Source: Desulfobacterales bacterium | GTDB lineage: Bacteria > Desulfobacterota > Desulfobacteria > Desulfobacterales > JAFDCJ01 | Length of the DNA: 38,190 nucleotides | Assembly (NCBI GenBank): GCA_030066155.1 | Contig: JASJCE010000007.1 | Coordinates: 1 to 38,190 of the forward strand | Direction: 5' to 3' | In this document: positions 1-9,176 of the stretch, one piece after another | Layout of the letters: each line of letters opens with the position of its first letter | Numbering within the stretch: position 1 is the first letter of the stretch | Translations under genes and position numbers: made by a program | The notes under the pieces: model-generated | What the model was told of the DNA's origin: nothing | Databases searched by the model: none | The model's input: only the letters and a program-made list of their open reading frames with translations

Positions 1-512
1 TTTAAATTTTAGATCAATTTAGCTCATTTACTGGAGTATCCGTTTCAGGTTTCAGGGTAAAAGGAGGTTTCAGGTTTCAGTGTTCAGTGTTCAGGAGGAA
101 CGGAGGGTTCAAAGGTTCTGGGTTCCCCCCTTCTCCCTTCGGGCTACGGAGGGCAAGCAAGGTTCAAAGTTTAGAAAGATTAGAATCCGGTTAACTTTGA
201 ACGGGGAACTTGGAACGGGGAACCTTAAATTGTATTGCGGATGGCGGATGGCGGATTTTGGATTGGAGAATTGAAAGGTTTAATAGATAGAATACATTCA
301 ATTCCTAAATTCCTGAATTCCCCAATTCCTAAATTTAAATCCCCTAAATCCCTAAAATCCGCAATCCACAATCTAAAATCAAAAATCACTGAAACCTGAA
401 ACCTCCGTCCCGCCTGAAACCATCAGCAGATTTGCCCAATGACAGAGCCGATTATCGCTGATTTGGCCAAGAGGACCAGTTTTTAACATTAAACTAAAAA
501 AGGGGTATTCAA
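1..512. repeat. Intergenic low-complexity repeat region with nested opposed arms
   Basis: No convincing gene. The stretch is built of degenerate words. A GTTTCAG/GTTCAG word at about 57-105 is answered by its reverse complement CTGAAACC at about 389-420. Inside this, a GCGGAT word at 236-260 is answered by AATCCGCAATCC at about 355-372. Innermost lie AATTCCTAAATT-type words at 298-335. The last 30 bases before aspA carry a Shine-Dalgarno-like AGGGG. A 64-codon open frame at 80-274 runs entirely through repeat words and is not believed. Confidence 0.75.
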
Positions 513-2378
513 ATGGCAAAGCTTGATGAAATTCTTCAAACAGCCTCCCATCGGATGGGTATTGAACCGGCCGAACTAAAGACATTCTTTGACCAGGGTG
601 AACAACGCACATATAAAGCTGGCGAGTGGCTGTTTCACGAATCAACTCCGCGCCGCTGGGGCGGCATTATCCTTGACGGGGAAGTGGAGATCGTGCGCGG
701 TGTGCACGGGTCGACAAAGCATTATGCCACATTGGGCCCCGGTGAAATGATCAGTGAAGATGCTTTTCTGGATGATGTGCCCCATACCAGCGGTGCGTTG
801 ACGCGTCAGGGTGCGACAGTCTGGCAGATATCAACCGACCGGATCGATGCGTTTCGCGCCGAAAAACCGGAGCTGTTCTATCGCATAGTGGCCCGGGTGG
901 CGGCCGGTATCAGTGAACGGCTCAGAGTCGTGTCACAAAGTATTGCACAGGTGGAGAGTCCGGTGCATCTAAAAGGTGCCGTGCGACTTGAACACGATTC
1001 GCTTGGAGAGCGTGAAATACCGGATGAGGCTTATTATGGAGTGCAGACCCAGCGCGCCATGGAAAACTTCCCCATTTCCGGTGTTTACGTCAAAAATTTC
1101 GAGCACATGATCGAAGGCATCGCCTTTGTCAAAAAAGCCGCTGCCCTGGCCAACCATGAGCTGGGTGTGCTGGAAGAAGACAAAATGAAGGCTATCTGTG
1201 CTGCCTGTGATGAACTGCTGGACGGCAAACTGCATGAAAACTTTGCCGTGGACATGTTTCAGGGTGGCGCAGGAACTTCCACCAACATGAACGCTAACGA
1301 GGTCATTGCCAACCGCGGATTGGAAATCATGGGGCACAAGAAAGGCGAATACGAATATCTGCACCCCAATGACGACGTCAACTGCTCCCAATCCACCAAC
1401 GATGCCTACCCGACCACTATCAAATTGGCCGTAATTCTGTCCTTGAAAGATTTGCTGGGAGCGATGACCGAACTCAAAGAAGCCCTGCAAAAGAAAGGCG
1501 CAGAATTTGCTGATGTGCTTAAAATGGGACGCACTGAAAACCAGGATGCCGTGCCAATGACTCTGGGCCAGGAATTCAGCGCTTATGCCGTGATGATTGA
1601 TTCCGCCATGGAAGCCCTTAAACGCGCTGAAGAGGAATTTCATGAAATCAACATGGGGGCCACCGCCATCGGTACCGGCCTGAACAGCCCCCCGGGGTAT
1701 GCTGATCTGGTAGCACAAAAATTAAAAGAAGTCAGCGGCGTGCCGGTTCGAAAAGCACCAAACCTGGTAGAGGCAACCCAGGACTGCGGATCCTATGCGC
1801 AAATGTCGGCCACCATGAAACGGGCAGCGGTACAAATCTCAAAAATATGCAATGACCTGCGCTGGATGTCCTCCGGTCCGAGGTGCGGTTTAAACGAGAT
1901 CAACCTGCCCCCTATGCAGCCGGGCTCCTCCATCATGCCGGGCAAAGTCAATCCGGTCATCCCGGAGGTGGTCAGCCAGATTTGCTATCAGATCATCGGC
2001 TACGATCTTATTGTCTCCATGGCCGCCGAAGCCAGCGAACTGGAATTGAACATGGCCGAACCCATCATGGCTTATGATCTGCTGCATGGCGCGATGATTT
2101 TAAAAAACGCCTGCATCATACTGGTCAGCCGTTGCATCGTCGATATTGAAGCCAATCGCGAGCGCTGCCGGCAATATGTGGAAAACAGCATCGGTCTGGT
2201 AACTGCCCTCAATCCGGTTCTTGGATATGAGAAGTCCGCCGCCATTGCCAAAGAAGCCCTGAAGACCGGCGGCAGTGTCTATGATCTGGTGCTGGAAAAA
2301 GGCTGGCTGACCAAGGAAAAATTGGACGACATGCTGCGACCGGAGAATATGACGGATCCAAGAGAAATACCGAAATAA
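513..2378 (+). CDS. aspA: Aspartate ammonia-lyase with N-terminal cyclic-nucleotide-binding domain
   Basis: Cytoplasmic enzyme that deaminates L-aspartate to fumarate and ammonia. Residues about 1-150 resemble a Crp/cNMP-binding beta-barrel (GEWLFHES, LDGEVEIVRG, LGPGEMISEDAFL) followed by a helix, with no helix-turn-helix. Residues about 157-621 are a full-length aspartase/fumarase-superfamily domain: GAGTSTNMNANEV at 252-264, QSTNDAYPT at 293-301, QDAVPMTLGQEF at 344-355 and the signature GSSIMPGKVNP at 471-481. The 'AVPMTLGQEF' form favours aspartase over class II fumarase. The extra N-terminal domain makes the protein about 140 residues longer than a normal aspartase. The start at 513 has AGGGG about 8 bases upstream and is the only start that keeps the cNMP domain. 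It is followed by sdhCAB on the same strand, which would use the fumarate. The fusion suggests control by a cyclic nucleotide or another small ligand; the ligand itself is inference. Confidence 0.93.
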   Translation: MAKLDEILQTASHRMGIEPAELKTFFDQGEQRTYKAGEWLFHESTPRRWGGIILDGEVEIVRGVHGSTKHYATLGPGEMISEDAFLDDVPHTSGALTRQGATVWQISTDRIDAFRAEKPELFYRIVARVAAGISERLRVVSQSIAQVESPVHLKGAVRLEHDSLGEREIPDEAYYGVQTQRAMENFPISGVYVKNFEHMIEGIAFVKKAAALANHELGVLEEDKMKAICAACDELLDGKLHENFAVDMFQGGAGTSTNMNANEVIANRGLEIMGHKKGEYEYLHPNDDVNCSQSTNDAYPTTIKLAVILSLKDLLGAMTELKEALQKKGAEFADVLKMGRTENQDAVPMTLGQEFSAYAVMIDSAMEALKRAEEEFHEINMGATAIGTGLNSPPGYADLVAQKLKEVSGVPVRKAPNLVEATQDCGSYAQMSATMKRAAVQISKICNDLRWMSSGPRCGLNEINLPPMQPGSSIMPGKVNPVIPEVVSQICYQIIGYDLIVSMAAEASELELNMAEPIMAYDLLHGAMILKNACIILVSRCIVDIEANRERCRQYVENSIGLVTALNPVLGYEKSAAIAKEALKTGGSVYDLVLEKGWLTKEKLDDMLRPENMTDPREIPK

Positions 2379-2648
2379 TTCTTAATTGAAAACAGACTCA
2401 ATTAAAAATTATTTAGTTAATAGTTATTCGTTAATAGTCAATAGGTTAAAGGAAATACGATATATGTTTTCCCTAAATGCACTCGGAATCAGTGGCTCTG
2501 GCGGAGTAAAAATAGCGCAGTTTGTAAGTGTCATTGAACCGAGGTGCTATGTACTGAAACCTGAACACTGACACCTGAAACCTTATTCTAATAACAAATA
2601 ACTAATAGCCAATAACTAATCACTAATAACTGACCACTAGGAGGTCCC
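2379..2648. repeat. Intergenic opposed-arm repeat (TTAGTTAATAG word)
   Basis: Between aspA and sdhC. A TTAGTTAATAGTTATTCG-type arm at about 2410-2447 is answered by the reverse-complement word AATAACTAATAGCC at about 2588-2632. Between them lies unremarkable sequence and a short GTTTCAG-type fragment (about 2557-2583). The final AGGAGGT at 2639-2645 is the ribosome-binding site of sdhC. No gene seen. Confidence 0.7.
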
Positions 2649-3290
2649 ATGAACTGGTACAGATTTTTACTCGGTTCATCCGTCGGCAAGAAAATACTGA
2701 TGGCTCTGACCGGGCTTGGCATGGTCGGATTCTTGGCCGTACACCTGCTCGGAAACATGATGGCCTTCGGCGGAGCCGATGCGTTCAACGGCTATGCGGC
2801 CAAACTACACGCGATGCAGCCCTATCTGAGCGTTTTTAACATCGGACTGGCGGCATTGGCCCTGATCCACATCGCGGTCGGCATTACCCTTTTTCTTGAG
2901 AACTTACATGCCCGGCCGGCAAAATACCAGAAGTTCGAGAGTCCCGGAGGGCGGACCATCGGGTCCAACACCATGCCCTATACCGGCGGCCTGATTCTGA
3001 TATTTGTCATCATTCATTTGGTTAAATTTACCTTTTCCGACAAATCCGTCACACCGATATACCAGCAGATGGCAGCTACATTTTCAAACCCGCTCTGGGT
3101 GATTTTCTATGTAGTGGCCATGGTGGTAGTGGCAGTGCATATAAGCCACGGTTTCTGGAGTCTTTTTCAAACCCTGGGCCTCAATCACACCCGCTACATG
3201 CCCCTGATCATGAAACTGGGTCTGGTGGTGGCATACGTATTTGGAATCGGATTTGGGATTTTACCGATCTATATGTTGATTATTGCGTGA
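2649..3290 (+). CDS. sdhC: Succinate dehydrogenase/fumarate reductase cytochrome b subunit (type B, single anchor)
   Basis: Membrane anchor that carries heme b and passes electrons between the SdhAB head and the quinone pool. The 213-residue protein has five hydrophobic segments (about 15-35, 62-84, 112-130, 150-170, 186-212), as in the b558 family of single-subunit di-heme anchors. Histidines at 32, 74, 123, 164 and 167 fall within or beside the segments and include the expected axial heme ligands. The start has a strong AGGAGGT site 3 bases upstream. It precedes sdhA and sdhB on the same strand, but a 290-base repeat-filled gap lies between. Sequence alone cannot settle whether the complex runs mainly as succinate oxidase or fumarate reductase; 'frdC' would be an equally fair name. 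Confidence 0.92.
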   Translation: MNWYRFLLGSSVGKKILMALTGLGMVGFLAVHLLGNMMAFGGADAFNGYAAKLHAMQPYLSVFNIGLAALALIHIAVGITLFLENLHARPAKYQKFESPGGRTIGSNTMPYTGGLILIFVIIHLVKFTFSDKSVTPIYQQMAATFSNPLWVIFYVVAMVVVAVHISHGFWSLFQTLGLNHTRYMPLIMKLGLVVAYVFGIGFGILPIYMLIIA

Positions 3291-3581
3291 TACGCAAGAC
3301 AGCTCGTGGCTGAACAGGTCATAAGTTCTTGAGCTCCTAAGCTCGTAAATTGTTAAGTTCGTAAGTTCGTAAGCTGTTAAGTTCTTAAGCTCGTTAGTTC
3401 TTACCAGCTTACCAACTCACCAACTTAACTGCTAAATGTTTACCAGTTAAAAGCTAAATGCTTACCAGCTTACGAACTTATCAACTTAACAGCTAACTGA
3501 TGGACTTAAGCAGCATTTTCGGTAAAACAAGTTTATCTAAAAAAGTAAGTGATATAGCTAACCAACTACGGAGGCTCAATC
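3291..3581. repeat. Intergenic opposed-arm repeat (TAAGTTCGTAAGCT word)
   Basis: Splits sdhC from sdhA. Left arm about 3321-3400 is made of AAGTTCGTAAGTTC-like words; right arm about 3401-3496 is made of their reverse complements. A perfect 14-base match exists: TAAGTTCGTAAGCT at 3362-3375 against AGCTTACGAACTTA at 3467-3480. In RNA this would fold into a long imperfect hairpin inside the sdh transcript. CGGAGG just before 3582 is the sdhA ribosome-binding site. Confidence 0.8.
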
Positions 3582-5498
3582 ATGCAACAACTGGATGGGA
3601 AAATACCGGAGGGTCCGCTGGTCGAAAAGTGGGACCAGCATCGAATGGAAATGAAGCTGATCAATCCGTCCAACCGGCGCCGGTTCAACATTATCGTCGT
3701 GGGCACCGGTCTGGCCGGAGCTTCGGCATCCGCCAGCCTGGCTGAGATGGGCTACAACGTCAAGACCTTTTGTATCCAGGACACTCCGCGCCGGGCTCAC
3801 AGCATCGCAGCCCAGGGGGGTATCAATGCCGCTAAAAATTATTGCAATGACGGGGACAGTGTATGGCGGCTTTTTTACGACACGGTCAAGGGCGGTGATT
3901 TTCGGTCCCGGGAAGCCAATGTCTACCGCCTGGCCCAGGTCAGCAATAACATCATCGATCAATGTGTGGCCCAGGGCGTGCCTTTTGCACGGGAGTACGG
4001 CGGACTTTTGGCCAACCGTTCCTTCGGCGGCGCCCAAGTATCCCGCACCTTTTACGCCAGGGGGCAGACCGGGCAGCAGCTGTTGCTGGGGGCATACGGG
4101 GCGCTGTCCCGCCAGATAGCAGCCGGTCATGTGAAATTGTTTCCGCGCCACGAAATGCTGGACCTGGTAGTCGTCAACGACCGCGCCCGGGGTATAATCG
4201 CCCGCAATTTGATCAACGGCGAGCTCGAAGCCCATGCCGCTGATGCCGTTCTGCTCTCGACCGGCGGTTACTCCAACGTGTTTTATCTTTCCACCAATGC
4301 CATATCCTGCAATGCCAGCGCCATCTGGCAGGCCTATAAAAAAGGCGCCCTGTTTGCGAACCCCTGCTTTACGCAGATCCATCCCACCAGCCTGCCGCAC
4401 GTCAGCGGTCATCAAACAAAGCTGACCCTGATGAGTGAAAGCCTGCGCAACGACGGACGGGTATGGGTTCCCAAAAATGCAGGCGACCAGCGCCCGGCCA
4501 ACGACATCCCGGAAAACGAACGCGACTATTACCTGGAGGAAAAATACCCGAGCTTCGGCAACCTGGTGCCCCGGGATGTGGCGTCCCGCAATGCCAAGCA
4601 ACAGTGCGATGTCGGCAAAGGGGTGGGGCCGACGGGACGGGCGGTTTATCTTGATTTCATGGAAGCCATCCGGCGTGACGGCAGGGAGGTTATCGCCCAA
4701 AAATACGGCAACCTGTTCGACATGTACCGCAACATCATTGACGACGATCCCTACGAAACGCCGATGATGATATACCCCGCCGCCCATTTTACCATGGGCG
4801 GGCTGTGGGTGGATTACAACCTGATGAGCACTATACCGGGTCTGTTTGTGCTCGGCGAAGCGAATTTCTCGGATCACGGGGCCAATCGGCTGGGGGCCAG
4901 TGCGCTGATGCAGGGTCTGGCGGACGGCTACTTTGTCATTCCCTATACCGTGGCCGGTTTCCTGGGCATTGAAGGCAATTCCGATGTGAGCGACGATCAT
5001 GCCGCGTTCAAGGAATCAATTCAGGCCGTCACGAACCGTATTGAAAAATTGTTGGCCATCAACGGCAAACGCACGGCAGAGGACATCCACCGGGAACTGG
5101 GCCAGATTATGGAGGACCAGGTCGGTCTGGCACGCGACGAACCCGGCCTGAAGAAGGCCATCGAGCAGATTCGGGCACTGCGCGAAGAGTTCTGGCAAAA
5201 TGCCAAGGTTGTCGGACCGGCTAACACCTACCGTCTGAATCTTCAAAAAGCCGGCCGGGTGGCCGATTTTCTCGAACTTGGCGAATTGATGGCCATCGAT
5301 GCGCTCGAACGCACGGAATCCTGCGGATGCCATTTGCGTGAGGAGTACCAGACCGATGAAGGCGAAGCCTTGCGCGATGACCAGAACTTCAGTTACGTAT
5401 CGGCCTGGGCTTATGCCGGCGACGATGCCCGGCCTGAATTTTACAGGGAACCGCTGACATTTGAAAATGTCGAATTAACCCAGAGGAGCTATAAATAA
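3582..5498 (+). CDS. sdhA: Succinate dehydrogenase/fumarate reductase flavoprotein subunit
   Basis: Catalytic FAD subunit interconverting succinate and fumarate on the cytoplasmic face of the membrane. Dinucleotide-binding motif [12 protein letters not shown] lies at residues 39-50. The covalent-FAD histidine motif HSIAAQGG is at 73-80. A substrate-site HPTSLP motif lies in the middle of the protein, and C-terminal [12 protein letters not shown] is typical of the family. At 638 residues it matches the type-B (single-anchor) enzymes. CGGAGG precedes the ATG by about 8 bases. The stop codon shares one base with the sdhB start, so the two are translationally coupled. A long open frame on the opposite strand (3576-5000) is a codon-bias shadow. 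Confidence 0.96.
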   Translation: MQQLDGKIPEGPLVEKWDQHRMEMKLINPSNRRRFNIIVVGTGLAGASASASLAEMGYNVKTFCIQDTPRRAHSIAAQGGINAAKNYCNDGDSVWRLFYDTVKGGDFRSREANVYRLAQVSNNIIDQCVAQGVPFAREYGGLLANRSFGGAQVSRTFYARGQTGQQLLLGAYGALSRQIAAGHVKLFPRHEMLDLVVVNDRARGIIARNLINGELEAHAADAVLLSTGGYSNVFYLSTNAISCNASAIWQAYKKGALFANPCFTQIHPTSLPHVSGHQTKLTLMSESLRNDGRVWVPKNAGDQRPANDIPENERDYYLEEKYPSFGNLVPRDVASRNAKQQCDVGKGVGPTGRAVYLDFMEAIRRDGREVIAQKYGNLFDMYRNIIDDDPYETPMMIYPAAHFTMGGLWVDYNLMSTIPGLFVLGEANFSDHGANRLGASALMQGLADGYFVIPYTVAGFLGIEGNSDVSDDHAAFKESIQAVTNRIEKLLAINGKRTAEDIHRELGQIMEDQVGLARDEPGLKKAIEQIRALREEFWQNAKVVGPANTYRLNLQKAGRVADFLELGELMAIDALERTESCGCHLREEYQTDEGEALRDDQNFSYVSAWAYAGDDARPEFYREPLTFENVELTQRSYK

Positions 5499-6271
5499 TG
5501 AGCACGAAAGACACCATCAACATCACCCTGCAAGTCTGGCGCCAGAATGGACCGCAGGATTCGGGTTACTTTGAATCCATTACCGTAAACGATGTCGACA
5601 CCCGCAGTTCCTTTCTGGAAATGCTGGATTTTTTAAATGAAGAGCGGATCTTGGAAGACAAGGAGCCGATCGAATTCGACAACGACTGCCGGGAGGGCAT
5701 CTGCGGCACCTGCGGGGCAGTGGTCAACGGCATCCCCCACGGTCATCGCAAAGGAGAGACCCTCTGTCAAATCCACATGCGCGAGTTCGAGGATGGCGAC
5801 ACGATCGTGGTCGAGCCGTTTCGCGCCCGGGCCTTTAAAGCGGTCAAGGATCTGATGGTGGATCGCAGTGCCCTGGATAAAATTATCCAGGCCGGAGGCT
5901 ATATCTCGGTCAATACCGGCGGCGCACCGGATGCCAATGCCCTGCCCATCGCCCAGGAAAAGGCGGAAGAAGCCATGGATGCGGCCGCCTGCGTGGGCTG
6001 CGGGGCCTGCGTGGCATCCTGCCCCAACGCATCGGCTATGCTGTTTGTCAGTGCCAAGGTGTCCCAGTTTGCGCTGCTGCCCCAGGGTAAGCCCGAGGCC
6101 ACCCAGCGAGTGCTGGCCATGCTCAAAGAGATGGACAACTGCGGATTCGGTAATTGCACCAACCATCGCGCCTGTGAGAATGCATGCCCCAAGGAAGTGT
6201 CCATTTCGCATATTGCGCGGTTTAACCGCGAGTTTCTGAAGGCGGCGCTGTTCGCCAAATCGGATAAGTAG
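5498..6271 (+). CDS. sdhB: Succinate dehydrogenase/fumarate reductase iron-sulfur subunit
   Basis: Carries electrons from the flavin to the heme/quinone anchor through three iron-sulfur clusters. All cluster ligands are visible: C64, C69, C72 and C90 for the [2Fe-2S] site; C165, C168, C171 and C175 (CVGCGACVASC); and C215, C220, C226 and C230 (CGFGNCTNHRACENAC) for the remaining clusters. This spacing is that of type-B enzymes. Length 257 is normal. The ATG overlaps the last base of the sdhA stop, with GAGGAG ahead of it. It is the last gene of the sdh group; a 306-base repeat-rich gap follows before pta. Confidence 0.96.
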   Translation: MSTKDTINITLQVWRQNGPQDSGYFESITVNDVDTRSSFLEMLDFLNEERILEDKEPIEFDNDCREGICGTCGAVVNGIPHGHRKGETLCQIHMREFEDGDTIVVEPFRARAFKAVKDLMVDRSALDKIIQAGGYISVNTGGAPDANALPIAQEKAEEAMDAAACVGCGACVASCPNASAMLFVSAKVSQFALLPQGKPEATQRVLAMLKEMDNCGFGNCTNHRACENACPKEVSISHIARFNREFLKAALFAKSDK

Positions 6272-6577
6272 AGGAAGTCGTTGAAGTCTTGGCAATTTGG
6301 ACTAACTTGGTTTTTACCCAAATTTAGTTAAAATCAGTCGAATGTTATTAGTTATTAGTTATTGGTTATTAGTTAATCGTTAAGAGAGTTTAATTGTAGG
6401 TGGGAGTGGATTGTATCCACGATTAGCGGCATATCTTAAATCAAGTTATCGCGGTTACAAACCGCTCTCACAACCAAGATGGTAGTTTCCTCTCTGATCA
6501 AAAAAGTAGATGATACGTTAATCCTTTTCTAATAACAAATAACCCATAACTATTAACCTAACAACCTGGAGAAACAA
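6272..6577. repeat. Intergenic region with opposed TTATTAGTTATT arms around a REP-like pair
   Basis: Between sdhB and pta. A TTATTAGTTATTAGTTATTGG arm at about 6347-6382 is answered by TAATAACAAATAACCC-type words at about 6530-6562. The interior (6395-6475) holds the separate REPIN-like structure listed below. No gene. GGAG before 6578 is the pta ribosome-binding site. Confidence 0.7.
6395..6475. repeat. REPIN-like inverted pair of short REP hairpins
   Basis: Two opposed, related palindromes. The left one is GTGGAT-TGT-ATCCAC (6406-6420), preceded by a GTAGGTGGGA head. The right one is GCGGTT-ACA-AACCGC (6451-6465), followed by the opposed tail TCTCACAAC. Each forms a 6-bp stem with a 3-base loop, and the two stems differ by paired changes that keep base pairing. 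This is the architecture of two REP sequences facing each other (a REPIN). No RAYT transposase is in the window. Confidence 0.6.
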
Positions 6578-8668
6578 ATGGCGCACAGCTTATACATAGT
6601 AGGTCTAGAGCCCGGCAGCGGAAAATCGTTGGTGGCGCTGGGTATCATGGAATTGGCGTCACGACGGGTCAGGAAAATCGGATATTTTCGACCCGTCATA
6701 CCCTCGACCGAAATTCCGGATAAAAAGATCCAGCTGATTGACAGCCGCTACCATCTCGAATCTGCCTATGAAGAGATGTATGCCGTTGCCCATGACGACG
6801 CGCAAGCGATGGTGAGTAAAGGATCCAGCGAGGCCTTACTAAAAGAAATTTTCAACAAATACAAAGCCCTGGAGAGCAAATGCCAATTTGTGCTGTGCGA
6901 GGGTACGGATTTTAGCGGCTTGTCCTCAGCATTTGAGTTTGATTTCAACGCGGATGTGGCCGCCAATTTAGGTTGCCCGCTTCTGGTGCTGGTCAATGGC
7001 CGCCACAAAACAACCGACGACATTGTCGGCACCGTCGATCTGGCCCGGGAATCCTTCGAGAACAAAGGCTGCAGTATTGCGGCCACTATTGTCAACCGGG
7101 TTGCACCCCGGCAGCGCGAAGCTGTGGCGTCGCGGTTTGCCGACAGGCCCGGCGAATCCGGACCGGTGTATCTTTTGCCGGAAATCGACGTTCTCGGAAA
7201 GCCCACGGTCCAAGAGGTCGCTGCTGCTCTGCAAGCCCGGATCATCCGGGGTACGCCGGAGGGGCTCCACCGCACGGTGCAGGACTTCAAGGTTGCGGCC
7301 ATGAGCTTTCCGCATTTTCTGGACCACGTAGCTGACGGCGACCTGGTGATTACCCCGGGAGATCGGTCGGATGTCATCCTGGCCAGCATGGCCGCCGCCC
7401 TGTCGGATACGTCACCCAGCATTGCCGGGCTGTTGCTGACCGGGGACCAGCCGCCCGCCCCGCAGGTGATGGACCTGGTGGAAGGTTTCCGGGCGTCATC
7501 GCCGATACCAATCATTGGCGTCCCATCGGACACCTATTCCACCGCCATGCAGGTTGCCAGCGTTCCCCCGGCACTGACCCCCGGCAACGACCGCAAAATC
7601 GCCGCGGCTTTAGGCGGTTTTGAAACGCACGTCGACCTGAAGCAACTGGAGGAACGCATCAAACTCGTGCGCTCCGAACGGGTCACACCGATCATGTTCG
7701 AGTACGAACTCATCGGCAAGGCCAAAGCCGACCGCCGGCACATCGTGCTGCCGGAGGGCGAGGAAGACCGTATTCTGCACGCCGCGGAAATCCTCCTGCA
7801 GCGCGACGTCGTGGACCTGACCCTGTTGGGTGATCCCGAAGCCATCAACGCCAAAATCGCTTTGCTGGATCTCCATCTGGACGGGATTCAAATCATCGAA
7901 CCAGCCACATCCGAGCGACGCCACGAGTTTGCCGGGATTTACCACGAGCTGCGCAAACACAAGGGTGTATCTAAGGAAATGGCACTGGACACGGTTGCCG
8001 ATGTCAGCTACTTCGGTACCCTGATGGTAAACGCCGGTCTTGCCGACGGCATGGTATCCGGCGCAGTGCACACCACGGGCGACACCATCCGGCCGGCCCT
8101 CGAGATCATCCGCACCCCACCGGGTGTGTCGCTGGTCTCCAGTGTGTTCCTCATGTGCCTGGCCGACCGGGTGCTGGTCTACGGCGACTGCGCCGTGAAT
8201 CCCGATCCCAGCGCGGAACAGCTGGCTGACATTGCCATCAGCTCCGCCGCCACGGCGCAAATGTTCGGCATTGCGCCGCGCATTGCCATGTGCTCTTACT
8301 CAACCGGTGCCTCCGGCAAGGGCCAGGATGTCGACAAGGTGCGCGAGGCCACCGCCATCGCCCACGAAAAAAAGCCGGAGCTGAAGATTGAAGGACCAAT
8401 CCAGTACGATGCCGCAGTGGATGCCGGGGTCGCCAAAACCAAACTGCCGGAAAGCGAAGTGGCCGGCCAGGCCACGGTCTTTATCTTCCCGGACCTCAAT
8501 ACCGGCAACAATCTCTACAAAGCCGTGCAGCGCTCGGCCAATGCGGTCGCCATTGGTCCGGTGCTGCAGGGGCTGAACAAGCCCGTCAACGATCTGAGCC
8601 GCGGGTGCAAGGTGACCGATATTGTCAACACCGTGGCGATTACGGCGGTTCAGGCGCAGACCGACTAA
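6578..8668 (+). CDS. pta: Phosphate acetyltransferase, long form
   Basis: Converts acetyl-CoA and phosphate to acetyl phosphate and CoA in the cytoplasm; AckA then makes acetate and ATP (or the reverse). The N-terminal region, residues about 1-200, is a BioD/P-loop-like domain with LEPGSGKS at 10-17. The middle, about 205-335, corresponds to the DRTGG-type domain. Residues about 372-690 are the catalytic PTA/PTB domain (HIVLPEGEEDRI near its start, DLNTGNNLYKA near its end). Length 696 agrees with the long three-domain enzymes. GGAG lies about 8 bases before the ATG. ackA follows on the same strand, but a small four-helix-bundle gene and its bracketing repeats sit between them. Confidence 0.95.
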   Translation: MAHSLYIVGLEPGSGKSLVALGIMELASRRVRKIGYFRPVIPSTEIPDKKIQLIDSRYHLESAYEEMYAVAHDDAQAMVSKGSSEALLKEIFNKYKALESKCQFVLCEGTDFSGLSSAFEFDFNADVAANLGCPLLVLVNGRHKTTDDIVGTVDLARESFENKGCSIAATIVNRVAPRQREAVASRFADRPGESGPVYLLPEIDVLGKPTVQEVAAALQARIIRGTPEGLHRTVQDFKVAAMSFPHFLDHVADGDLVITPGDRSDVILASMAAALSDTSPSIAGLLLTGDQPPAPQVMDLVEGFRASSPIPIIGVPSDTYSTAMQVASVPPALTPGNDRKIAAALGGFETHVDLKQLEERIKLVRSERVTPIMFEYELIGKAKADRRHIVLPEGEEDRILHAAEILLQRDVVDLTLLGDPEAINAKIALLDLHLDGIQIIEPATSERRHEFAGIYHELRKHKGVSKEMALDTVADVSYFGTLMVNAGLADGMVSGAVHTTGDTIRPALEIIRTPPGVSLVSSVFLMCLADRVLVYGDCAVNPDPSAEQLADIAISSAATAQMFGIAPRIAMCSYSTGASGKGQDVDKVREATAIAHEKKPELKIEGPIQYDAAVDAGVAKTKLPESEVAGQATVFIFPDLNTGNNLYKAVQRSANAVAIGPVLQGLNKPVNDLSRGCKVTDIVNTVAITAVQAQTD

Positions 8669-8704
8669 ATTGCGGATTTCGGATTGCAGATTGCGGATTT
8701 ATAA
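8669..8704. repeat. Left arm of inverted repeat bracketing the first four-helix-bundle gene
   Basis: GCGGATTTCGGATTGCAG and following words right after the pta stop. The right arm at 9177-9212 is its reverse complement in kind (both read GATTGCAGATTGCGGATT after inversion). Together they enclose about 470 bases containing a single small gene. Confidence 0.75.
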
Positions 8705-8775
8705 ACTTGAATAATTAAACGGTATTGACAGTTTGTTAGGTTAGATATTCGAGAGCAGAAGCCTGGAGGAATGAA

Positions 8776-9147
8776 ATGACAAATGGAAAAGCGATAACAC
8801 CTGAGATAATGAAAGATCGGACAAAGAATTTTGCCAAACAAATTATATTTCTATGCCGAAAACTCCCTAAAAACCGAGAAGGGTATTTGATTGGAAATCA
8901 AATTTTTAGATCCGGTACTTCGGTTGCATCAAACTATCGTGCAGCATGCAGAGGAAGATCCAAAGCAGAATTCATCGCTAAAATGGGTATCGTAGAAGAA
9001 GAGGCAGATGAAACATTATTTTGGTTAGAGATAATAGAGGAGGTTGAAATTTTTGATAGAGATTTAATCTCGCCTTTAATGAGAGAATGTCATGAAATTT
9101 TGTCCATAGTCGTGTCATCCATTAATACGGCCCGAAAAAGGAAGTAA
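8776..9147 (+). CDS. Four-helix-bundle protein (23S rRNA intervening-sequence protein family)
   Basis: 123 residues, all helical in appearance, with the family core RSGTSVASNYRAACRGRSKA (residues about 45-64) and then EEEADETLFWLEII. The family was first seen as proteins encoded inside intervening sequences of 23S rRNA genes and includes Avd-type subunits; its members are small, basic and probably bind nucleic acid or a partner. Molecular function here is unknown. GGAGG lies 6 bases before the ATG. The gene interrupts the usual pta-ackA pair, is AT-richer than both neighbours (many AAA, ATA and GAA codons), and is enclosed by opposed GCGGATT repeat arms. All three point to insertion as a unit (inference). 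Confidence 0.85.
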   Translation: MTNGKAITPEIMKDRTKNFAKQIIFLCRKLPKNREGYLIGNQIFRSGTSVASNYRAACRGRSKAEFIAKMGIVEEEADETLFWLEIIEEVEIFDRDLISPLMRECHEILSIVVSSINTARKRK

Positions 9148-9176
9148 GGTTAATTTACAAATCAATCAATTCGAAC

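Noticed and set aside
969-1718. 249-codon minus-strand open frame within aspA
   Set aside because: Antisense to the conserved aspartase domain; no protein features.
3576-5000. Long open frame (474 codons) on the minus strand opposite sdhA
   Set aside because: Entirely antisense to a clearly conserved flavoprotein gene, with no recognisable domain; a GC-codon-bias shadow.
8776-9147. Avd subunit of a diversity-generating retroelement
   Set aside because: Same fold class, but no reverse transcriptase, template repeat or variable repeat is seen in the window.
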